11,299 nt of DNA, taken from positions 1 to 11,299 of the forward strand of contig JAQTMD010000035.1 of assembly GCA_028714595.1 (NCBI GenBank), written 5' to 3'. Below, one piece after another: positions 5,848-11,299 of the stretch; within the stretch, counting starts at the first letter, position 1, and each line of letters opens with the position of its first letter. The notes beneath the pieces were generated by a model. That model was not told the DNA's origin, did not search any database, and saw only the letters and a program-made list of their open reading frames with translations. A program made the translations under genes and the position numbers. The stretch is from Candidatus Omnitrophota bacterium. GTDB lineage: Bacteria; Omnitrophota; Gorgyraeia; Gygaellales; Profunditerraquicolaceae.

Positions 5848-6770
5848 GGACAGTATTGTTTTACGTCAGCGTCCTCATTTTCTTCGCAGGGCTGCCGGTG
5901 ATCCTGTCGTCAGCTTTAGGCTATCGTTTTGACCGCAGGAATTTCACCTTTACCAAGACGGGGCTTATCTCCATCAAAACGACTCCCGGCGGGGCGCGCG
6001 TGTATCTCAACGAAAGACCCGTCAGCGAAAAGACCCCCTGCACCATACCGGAGCTCATGCCCGGCACCTATCGTATCGAGACCGCCCTCGACGGCTACTA
6101 TCCCTATGCCAGCGACGTCCAGGTAAGCGCCAATAAGGTGACCAAGCTGGAAAAGATCATTCTTTTTCCGCTGCGTCCGGAAGTCGACCAGCTCAACAAA
6201 GAGCGGCTCGCCGCCTACTGGATCGACCAGACCAGGGGGTTGATCTTCTATGCCGACCCCGAGACAAATACGGTCTATAAGGCGGACCTCTGGAACGAGC
6301 GCTTCGAACGCTTCACCGCATATATGCCGCTCAAGGTCCCTCCGAAACGGTGGGAGGTGTCGCCGGACCGGAAAAAACTCATGTATTTCAATTCCCGCCA
6401 GATCGGCATCGCCGAAGTCAGGCCCCCGGAATCCTGGTCCGGCCCGGCACAGTTTGTCCTGGATTATCCGGGGGGCGCGATCCAGGAAGTCTTCTGGCAT
6501 TCGGATTCATACTACCTGGTCGTGGTCAGCGACAGAAGGATCGACATGCTGGAGGCCAAGCCCGGGGCACTGCCCTTTACGGTGGTGGCGCTGCGCCGCA
6601 GGCAGAGCTCGCCGCAGTACGACGTTCGCAGCGACGTGCTCTATTTTGTCGATATTGAAAAGGGCGAGGACGGCAAACCCTATGACAACCTGTACCGTTT
6701 GGAACTCAGGCCGAAACTCGTTCCCTTTATGGACGAGCTGATGCGCAAAAAGAACAATGAACCGAGATAG
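5826..6770 (+). CDS. Membrane-anchored PEGA-domain protein
   Basis: This 314-residue protein has a hydrophobic segment at about residues 9-31, consistent with a single membrane anchor, then a PEGA domain (about 46-115) recognisable by I-S-I-K-T-T-P-G-G-A-R-V-Y-L-N, the P-C-T-I-P-E-L-M-P-G-T-Y turn and the E-T-A-L-D-G-Y strand. Residues from about 128 onward are rich in beta-strand patterns with recurring aromatic and D-R/D-Q turns (Y-W-I-D-Q-T-R-G-L-I-F-Y; V-L-Y-F-V-D-I), suggesting a small beta-propeller-like or other all-beta exported domain. PEGA domains are found in extracytoplasmic surface proteins of many bacteria; no enzyme activity can be read from it. The ATG has AAGGCGG upstream. 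Its 5' end overlaps the MGMT-like gene by 22 nt, and its 3' end overlaps the glycosyltransferase by 14 nt, suggesting a joint role in an envelope polymer. Confidence 0.75.
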   Translation: MAREQKVRTVLFYVSVLIFFAGLPVILSSALGYRFDRRNFTFTKTGLISIKTTPGGARVYLNERPVSEKTPCTIPELMPGTYRIETALDGYYPYASDVQVSANKVTKLEKIILFPLRPEVDQLNKERLAAYWIDQTRGLIFYADPETNTVYKADLWNERFERFTAYMPLKVPPKRWEVSPDRKKLMYFNSRQIGIAEVRPPESWSGPAQFVLDYPGGAIQEVFWHSDSYYLVVVSDRRIDMLEAKPGALPFTVVALRRRQSSPQYDVRSDVLYFVDIEKGEDGKPYDNLYRLELRPKLVPFMDELMRKKNNEPR

Positions 6771-8250
6771 AAGATTACAGAGATTCCTGGAGATCGTGCC
6801 GGGTGCTTTTTCCTGGGGCAGTATCGTCTGCCTGATCGTGCTGGCGATCGTGCGTCCGGTCGCCTGCGCGGTGTTTGTGATCGTCTTCGATTTTTACTGG
6901 ATCATCCGCACGACGTACCTGACGATCCTCCTGGTCATGGCGCACCGCAGGCTGATGAAGGAGAAGGACAGGAACTGGCTGCATGCCTGCGAGCGGCTTG
7001 CCCCCGGAAAAGATTTCAGGTCGCTGTATCACCTGGTGATTTTCCCTGCGTATAAAGAAGAACCCGAGGTCCTGCGTTCTTCCCTGGCTGCGCTGGCAAA
7101 GAGCCATTACCCGATGGACCGGGTCATCGTCGTGGCTGCGTTCGAGGAGCGCCACAAACCGTCGCGCCAGGTCGCCCGGGTCCTGGAAGGGGAATGGGCG
7201 GGCCGTTTCCACGGATACCTTTCCACGTTCCACCCCGACGGCATACCCGGCGAGCGCAGGCTCAAAGGCGCCAACGCCACCTGGGCGGCAAAACAGGCAA
7301 AAGATCTGCTCGAGAAGCGCCGGATCGGCCTCGACCAGGTGATCGTCTCCTGTTTCGACGCGGATACCTGCGTTGACCGCGAATATTTCGGCTGCCTCAC
7401 CTATCACTTCCTGACGCACCCCCGGCCGCACCAGGCAAGCTACCAGCCGATACCCGTTTACAACAACAATATCTGGACCGCCCCGTCGTTCGCGAGGGTC
7501 GTGGAATTGTCGGCCTCGTTCGTGCAGCTGATCGAAAGCATGCGCCTGGAAAAATTCGTCACTTTCTCCAGCCACAGCATGAGCTTCAAGACGCTGGTGG
7601 ACATGGGGTACTGGCCCGTGGATATGGTCTCCGACGACTCGGTGGTCTACTGGAAGGCGTACTTGCATTTCAAGGGCGACTATGAGGTCGTCCCGCTCTA
7701 CACGACCGTCTCCATGGACGTCGCGTACAGCAGCAATTTCTTCAAGACCCTGGTCGTCCAGTATAAACAGAAAAAACGCTGGGCGTTCGGCGTGGAGAAT
7801 TTCCCCTTTGTGGTAAGCGGGTTTTTGCGTACCCCCGGGATCCCGCTGGCCAAAAAGGTCCGCCGCAGCTTCCATCTCCTGGAAAGCCACGTGACCTGGG
7901 CGCTCTGGGCGACGATCATCGTGGTGATAGCGCCGCTTCCGGTCGCCCTCGGCGGCCGCTTCTTTGCCCAGTCGCCCATCGGGTACAACCTGCCGCGCAT
8001 CACCGGCCTCTTGTTCGATTTCACCATGTGGACGAGCCTGGTGTGGCTCGTGTTGAGCAGGATGATCCTGCCTCCCCGGCCCCGGGGCGTGCCGTGGTTT
8101 ACCAGCGTCATCATGCTCGCGGAATGGGTGATGGTGCCGTTTATCGTCATCGTCCTGGGTTCGACGCCTGCGCTCGACGCCCAAACGCGGCTCTTGTTCG
8201 GCAAGTACCTGGAATTTTTTCCTACGGAAAAATCGAGGAGGGTGGTATAA
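6757..8250 (+). CDS. Membrane-bound family 2 glycosyltransferase
   Basis: This 497-residue protein has two N-terminal hydrophobic spans (about 20-62), a cytosolic GT-A domain (about 90-345), and further spans near 380-400, 415-436 and 448-470, a layout like bacterial cellulose/hyaluronan synthase-type GT2 enzymes. Visible motifs are F-P-A-Y-K-E-E-P (96-103), the G-A-N-A-T-W-A-A-K segment (171-179), the metal-binding D-A-D (201-203), S-D-D (292-294) as the candidate catalytic acid region, and Q-K-K-R-W (338-342), the QxxRW motif of processive beta-glycosyltransferases. It therefore probably transfers sugars from a nucleotide donor to a polymer or lipid acceptor at the inner membrane. Sugar and product cannot be told from sequence. 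Its ATG lies inside the PEGA gene (14-nt overlap), so the two are likely coupled. No cellulose-type regulatory (PilZ) domain is visible. Confidence 0.85.
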   Translation: MNRDRRLQRFLEIVPGAFSWGSIVCLIVLAIVRPVACAVFVIVFDFYWIIRTTYLTILLVMAHRRLMKEKDRNWLHACERLAPGKDFRSLYHLVIFPAYKEEPEVLRSSLAALAKSHYPMDRVIVVAAFEERHKPSRQVARVLEGEWAGRFHGYLSTFHPDGIPGERRLKGANATWAAKQAKDLLEKRRIGLDQVIVSCFDADTCVDREYFGCLTYHFLTHPRPHQASYQPIPVYNNNIWTAPSFARVVELSASFVQLIESMRLEKFVTFSSHSMSFKTLVDMGYWPVDMVSDDSVVYWKAYLHFKGDYEVVPLYTTVSMDVAYSSNFFKTLVVQYKQKKRWAFGVENFPFVVSGFLRTPGIPLAKKVRRSFHLLESHVTWALWATIIVVIAPLPVALGGRFFAQSPIGYNLPRITGLLFDFTMWTSLVWLVLSRMILPPRPRGVPWFTSVIMLAEWVMVPFIVIVLGSTPALDAQTRLLFGKYLEFFPTEKSRRVV

Positions 8251-8251
8251 T
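8243..8251 (+). promoter_or_regulatory. Possible extended -10 promoter element
   Basis: TGGTATAAT matches the extended -10 consensus (TGnTATAAT) exactly and overlaps the stop codon of the glycosyltransferase gene. No TTGACA-like -35 is visible at 16-18 bp, which extended -10 promoters can tolerate. It would start a transcript near 8258, giving an approximately 90-nt leader for the pilT-like gene. One nine-base match in a GC-rich region is suggestive only. Confidence 0.4.
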
Positions 8252-8253
8252 TG

Positions 8254-8352
8254 ATGTCTGGGAAAGAATCGCTCCTCGCGGCCCCTGCCGCCCGGAGTGA
8301 ATTTTTCCTTCTAAAGTTTATGTCGGGGAAAAATCGAGGAGGTCGGGGATGA
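8254..8352 (+). CDS. Possible 32-codon leader ORF upstream of pilT
   Basis: ATG at 8254 opens a 32-residue frame starting M-S-G-K-E-S-L-L-A-A-P and ending M-S-G-K-N-R-G-G-R-G, whose TGA overlaps the pilT-like ATG as ATGA. A strong GAGGAGG lies at 8235-8241, 12 nt upstream, a long but possible spacing. The M-S-G-K motif appears twice because the underlying DNA is repeated. If translated, it would couple ribosome passage to pilT initiation and melt the structure over the pilT ribosome binding site. The peptide resembles nothing I recognise, and may simply be a repeat element that happens to be open. Confidence 0.35.
   Translation: MSGKESLLAAPAARSEFFLLKFMSGKNRGGRG
8272..8342 (+). promoter_or_regulatory. 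Predicted RBS-sequestering leader fold of the pilT-like gene
   Basis: The strong ribosome binding site GAGGAGG (8336-8342, 6 nt before ATG 8349) is complementary to CTCCTCG at 8272-8278: seven contiguous pairs with 8335-8341. Directly adjacent, ATTTTTCC (8301-8308) pairs with GGAAAAAT (8327-8334), so the 3' side forms one continuous 15-nt strand bound by two 5' segments. Between those segments CGGC (8279-8282) and GCCG (8287-8290) can form a small hairpin. The fold would hide the ribosome binding site. No known riboswitch consensus is recognised. Confidence 0.5.
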
Positions 8353-9422
8353 CGATAACCGATTATTTGAAGATGATGATCGACAAGGAGGGCTCGGACC
8401 TGTTTTACCGCGCCGGCGGCACCGTGCGCATGCGTATCAACGGTCTGGTCACCAAGATCGGCAACGAGGTCGTCACCATGGACGATATCGACGCGGCGCT
8501 CCAGAAGCTTTTGTCCAAGGAGCTGCGCGATTTCTTCAGCCGCAACCTCGACATCGAGTTCGCGTATTATTCCCCGGAGCTCAAGCACCGCTTCAGGGTG
8601 AGCATTTTTACCCAGCGCAACTGGCCGTCCATCGTCATCAGGAGCGTGCCCGCGGTCGTCAAGAATCTCGATGAACTGAACCTGCCTGCGGAGGTGCTCA
8701 AAAAACTCGCGCTGGAGCGGCGCGGCATCGTGCTGATGACCGGGACCATGGGTTCGGGCAAATCAACGACCATTGCCAGCCTCATCGAGTACATTAATGT
8801 CAACTCCTACCGGCATATCTTTACGCTGGAGGAGCCGATCGAGGCCACGTTTGAAGACAAGAATTGCATCGTCAACCAGCGCGAGATAAACAAGGACGTA
8901 AATTCTTATCAGCAGGCGCTGCGTTCGTTTACCCTCCAGAGCCCGGACGTCATCTACATCGGTAATATCCGCGATACGGAGACCATGTCCGCCGCCCTGA
9001 CCATCGCCGAGACGGGTGTGCTGGTCTTAAGCACTTTGCACACGGTCAATGCCCCGCAGACCGTAGAGCGCATCATCAACTTTTTCCCGCCTCACCAGCA
9101 CCAGCAGATCTGCACCCAGCTGTCGGTGCTCTTGAAAGGCGTCATCTCGCTGCGCCTTATCCCGCTCAAAGACAGTACGGGGCGCATTCCCGCCTGCGAG
9201 ATCATGCTGCTTTCTCCGACCATCAGCCGCCTGATGCGCGAGAACAAGGTCTGGGAAATACCCAAGTACATCGCCGAGGCAGAGATTTTCGGCATGCAGA
9301 CCTTTGAACAGGCGCTGGTCAAGCTGGTCAAGTCCGATAAGGTAACCGAAGAAGAGGCGCTGAGCTTCTGCGACAACAAGGACGAATTCGTCCTGGCGTT
9401 GCGGGGCATCAAGAAACGCTAA
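8349..9422 (+). CDS. pilT: PilT/PilU-type pilus ATPase with altered active-site motifs
   Basis: PilT/PilU are hexameric motors that power type IV pilus retraction. The 357-residue length and N-terminal G-S-D-L-F-Y...R-I-N-G fit the family. Walker A is G-T-M-G-S-G-K-S-T (132-140), followed by an Asp-box-like L-E-E-P-I-E (160-165), V-N-Q-R-E-I (175-180), L-H-T (230-232) and G-M-Q-T-F-E-Q-A-L (315-323) near the C-terminus. Three normally conserved positions differ: Walker B reads I-G-N-I-R-D (204-209), with Asn206 where Glu is expected in G-E-x-R-D; the His box reads A-E-T-G-V-L (220-225), with Val for His; and the Asp box has E-E for E-D. F-F-P (245-247) looks more PilU-like. ATPase activity may be reduced, as in an accessory subunit. 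The start has GAGGAGG 6 nt upstream. No other pilus gene is in the window. Confidence 0.85.
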   Translation: MTITDYLKMMIDKEGSDLFYRAGGTVRMRINGLVTKIGNEVVTMDDIDAALQKLLSKELRDFFSRNLDIEFAYYSPELKHRFRVSIFTQRNWPSIVIRSVPAVVKNLDELNLPAEVLKKLALERRGIVLMTGTMGSGKSTTIASLIEYINVNSYRHIFTLEEPIEATFEDKNCIVNQREINKDVNSYQQALRSFTLQSPDVIYIGNIRDTETMSAALTIAETGVLVLSTLHTVNAPQTVERIINFFPPHQHQQICTQLSVLLKGVISLRLIPLKDSTGRIPACEIMLLSPTISRLMRENKVWEIPKYIAEAEIFGMQTFEQALVKLVKSDKVTEEEALSFCDNKDEFVLALRGIKKR

Positions 9423-9432
9423 GAGGGCCGCC

Positions 9433-10540
9433 ATGCTCGAAGACATCAAAAAGAAGCTTTCGTCGATCGCCGCCGATATCGAGAACCTTCGGGGGTATCT
9501 TTGACGTTGACGCAAAAAAGAAAAAGATAGACGAGCTTTCCGGCGCCATGTCGGCGCAGGACTTTTGGTCCAACGAGGCAGCCTCCACGCAGGTCGTCAG
9601 GCAGCTCAAGAATCTGAAGAACACCGTCGAACCCTGGGAGGAGGCGCAGAAGAAGCAGGCGGAACTGGCCGAGCTGGCAGCGATCCTCGGCGAGGGCGAG
9701 CACGACGTCATCGCAGAACTGGAGCGCGGCACCGAGGCCCTGCGCTGCGACGTCGAACACCTCGAGTTTAAGACCCTCCTCGATAAAGACACCGACCCCA
9801 ACAGCGCGATCCTTTCCATCAATGCCGGAGCCGGAGGCACCGAGTCATGCGACTGGGTGGCGATGCTGCTTCGGATGTACACCCGCTGGGCTGAATCCCG
9901 GGGTTACAGCACCAGGACCGTGGACATACTTCCCGGAGAAGAAGCCGGCATCAAGAACGTCATGGTCTTTATCGAAGGCGAATACGCGTACGGGTACCTC
10001 AAGTCGGAGCGCGGGGTGCACCGTCTCGTGCGCATCTCGCCGTTCGACGCGAACAAGCGGCGGCACACGTCGTTTGCCTCGGTGGACGTGATCCCGGAAC
10101 TGGAGAACGAGGCCGAGGTCGCCGTCGAGGAAAAAGACCTGGTCATCGAGACGTACCGCGCGTCATCGGCCGGCGGACAGCACATGCAGAAGACCGATTC
10201 CGCGGTGCGCATCACCCACAAGCCGACGGGCGTGGTGGCGCAGTCGCAGAACGAGCGTTCGCAGCACCAGAACAAGCAGACCGCGCTCAAGGTCCTCAAG
10301 GCCAGGCTCTACGAGCTCAAGCAGCGGGAAAAGGAAAGCCAGTTGCAGAAGATCCGCGGCGAAGAGAAAAAGAAAATCGAGTGGGGCAGCCAGATCCGTT
10401 CCTACGTGCTCTACCCCTACACGCTGGTCAAGGACCACCGTACCGACTATGAGACCGGCAATTCGGCCGCGGTGTTGGACGGCGATCTGAACGCATGTAT
10501 GGAGGCGTACCTTAAATATTTGAAAGGGGAACACACCTAA
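9433..10540 (+). CDS. prfB: Peptide chain release factor 2, with programmed +1 frameshift
   Basis: RF2 ends translation at UGA and UAA. The gene starts at ATG 9433 (AGAGGG 6 nt upstream), runs 23 codons to an in-frame UGA at 9502-9504, and continues in the +1 frame from GAC at 9503 to the stop at 10538-10540, giving 368 residues, the normal RF2 length. The joined sequence reads L-R-G-Y-L-D-V-D-A-K across the shift, matching the conserved RF2 N-terminus. S-P-F (residues 202-204), the RF2 stop-codon-reading tripeptide, and G-G-Q (247-249), which triggers peptide release, are both present. Low RF2 makes UGA decoding slow and favours frameshifting, so the protein autoregulates. It lies 10 nt after pilT and 3 nt before secA, so it is probably cotranscribed. 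The in-frame stop is not an inactivating mutation. Confidence 0.96.
9491..9506 (+). promoter_or_regulatory. prfB: prfB programmed +1 frameshift site
   Basis: The bases read GGGGGTATCTTTGACG. GGGGG (9491-9495) is the internal Shine-Dalgarno-like stretch, 3 nt before the slippery codon CTT (9499-9501), followed by TGA (9502-9504) and C (9505), the weak termination context. This is the same arrangement as the classical E. coli prfB site, with CGGGGG instead of AGGGGG. The ribosome slips from CUU to UUU and resumes at GAC. Confidence 0.95.
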
Positions 10541-10543
10541 GCC

Positions 10544-11299
10544 ATGCTGGGCCTGATCAGAAAACTCAATCTGGACGCGAAACAAAAGGCGATCAACCGG
10601 CGCTATCCCGGCCTGAACATCTTTCTGCACCGGGACATGCCGATGTCTTCGCTCAGCGAAATGGTGAGGCTCGCGGCCGTCGTCTGGCAGACCAACCGTT
10701 TTGAGGCTGCGCTGGAAAAGTTATCGGATGCCGAACTGCGCGCAAAGACCGATGCCTTCAGAGCGCACATCGCCGCACAGAATGCGCAGATCCAGCCTCA
10801 GCTCGATGAGCTTGGGCAGCTGCTGGCGTCGGTCTCGATCCCCGAAGAAAAGGACAAGATCAAGGAAAAGATAAAAATGACGCGCCTCAAGGTCTTCCAA
10901 GAAATCCTCCCCGAGGCCTTTGCCGTGGTGCGCGAGGCATCCCGCCGGACCATCGGCCTGCGTCATTTCGACACGCAGATCGCCGGCGGCGCCATCCTCC
11001 ACGAAGGCAAGATATCGGAAATGGCCACCGGCGAAGGCAAGACCCTGGTGGCGACGCTTCCCGCGTATCTCAATGCTTTACTGGGCAAAGGCGTGCACAT
11101 CGTCACGGTCAACGACTACCTTGCCCGCCGCGACCGGGAGGGGATGGGGCCGATCTATGAAGTCCTGGGGCTCTCGGTGGGCTGCATCCAGCACGACATG
11201 TCCGACGAAGAGCGCCAGCAGGCCTACGGTTGCGATATCACCTACGGCACCAACAACGAGTTCGGGTTCGACTACCTGCGCGACAACATGAAATATTCC
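10544..11299 (+). CDS. secA: Protein translocase ATPase SecA (3' end outside window)
   Basis: SecA drives exported proteins through SecYEG. The frame is open from ATG 10544 to the window edge (252 residues). Clear family blocks are K-L-S-D-A-E-L-R-A-K-T (59-69), P-E-A-F-A-V-V-R-E-A-S-R-R (123-135), H-F-D-T-Q (141-145), Walker A M-A-T-G-E-G-K-T-L (160-168), P-A-Y-L-N-A-L (173-179), T-V-N-D-Y-L-A-R-R-D (188-197) and Y-G-T-N-N-E-F-G-F-D-Y-L-R-D-N-M (234-249). Walker A lies near residue 105 in E. coli SecA but at 160 here: about 25 extra residues precede K-L-S-D-A-E-L, and about 30 Gln/Lys-rich residues separate it from P-E-A-F-A-V-V-R. The gene begins 3 nt after prfB; AGGGGA at 10525-10530 is a distant ribosome binding site. 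Confidence 0.95.
   Translation, partial: MLGLIRKLNLDAKQKAINRRYPGLNIFLHRDMPMSSLSEMVRLAAVVWQTNRFEAALEKLSDAELRAKTDAFRAHIAAQNAQIQPQLDELGQLLASVSIPEEKDKIKEKIKMTRLKVFQEILPEAFAVVREASRRTIGLRHFDTQIAGGAILHEGKISEMATGEGKTLVATLPAYLNALLGKGVHIVTVNDYLARRDREGMGPIYEVLGLSVGCIQHDMSDEERQQAYGCDITYGTNNEFGFDYLRDNMKYS

Larger units (their letters stand above)
8226..8342 (+). repeat. 16-bp direct repeat flanking the pilT leader
   Basis: GGAAAAATCGAGGAGG occurs at 8226-8241 (end of the glycosyltransferase gene) and identically at 8327-8342 (just before the pilT-like gene), 101 bp apart. Each copy is preceded by an AT-rich GAATTTTT(T)CC block (8212-8222; 8299-8308) that can pair with its GGAAAAAT. A weaker related copy, GGGAAAGAATCG, is at 8260-8271. 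Local duplication of a leader-like unit is the simplest reading. Confidence 0.8.

Noticed and set aside
6775..8184. 469-residue open frame on the minus strand
   Set aside because: Exact antisense of the GT2 gene, low-complexity His/Arg/Asp-rich product, no family motif; an artefact of GC-rich codon third positions.
8254..8348. GEMM-type c-di-GMP riboswitch before the pilus ATPase
   Set aside because: Such switches control pilus genes in some bacteria, but none of the conserved core sequence is visible here.
9502..9504. In-frame TGA read as a disabling mutation of prfB
   Set aside because: The surrounding slippery site and conserved residues on both sides show programmed frameshifting.
1..11299. 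CRISPR array, tRNA, rRNA, transposase or integrase
   Set aside because: No regularly spaced repeats, no cloverleaf or rRNA signature, and no recombinase motif seen on either strand.

Overview
The window is GC-rich bacterial chromosome, densely packed with core genes and almost entirely plus-strand. BamD-like and LptE-like lipoproteins imply an outer membrane carrying LPS. Gene order, the short HolA and UvrC variants and the unusual SecA N-terminus suggest a deep-branching Gram-negative lineage, for example Omnitrophota or another PVC-related group. That placement is an inference from memory of family features; no search was run. I see no phage, IS element, CRISPR array, tRNA or rRNA.

Region 1 (1-2029) is a tightly overlapping plus-strand run: the 3' part of a BamD-like TPR protein, an LptE-like lipoprotein and a short DNA polymerase III delta subunit (holA). 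It runs convergently into the only minus-strand gene, rpsT (ribosomal protein S20), with a 14-bp overlap. Region 2 (2356-3939) is murJ, the lipid II flippase, divergent from rpsT. Region 3 (3940-4318) is a 379-bp gap without a credible gene. It holds two separate strongly palindromic elements whose termini resemble each other.

Region 4 (4319-8250) is a second overlapping run: a compact UvrC with both nuclease sites but without the middle and C-terminal HhH parts, a single-domain MGMT-family alkyl-transfer protein, a membrane-anchored PEGA-domain protein, and a multi-membrane-span GT2 glycosyltransferase with a QxxRW motif. Region 5 (8251-8348) is a short leader with a duplicated motif, a possible 32-codon leader ORF ending in an ATGA overlap, and an RNA fold that could hide the ribosome binding site of the next gene.

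Region 6 (8349-11299) is a PilT/PilU-type ATPase with altered Walker B and His-box residues, then prfB (release factor 2) with the classical programmed +1 frameshift, so the gene reads as two pieces to a simple ORF finder. Last comes the 5' part of secA, open at the window edge, with an expanded N-terminus before the Walker A motif.

Functionally the window combines envelope building (BamD, LptE, MurJ, PEGA/GT2, SecA), DNA replication and repair (HolA, UvrC, MGMT-like), translation (S20, RF2) and a pilus-type motor. The most unusual points are the pilT leader, the degenerate pilus ATPase, the paired intergenic palindromes, and the reduced UvrC next to an alkyltransferase-like gene.
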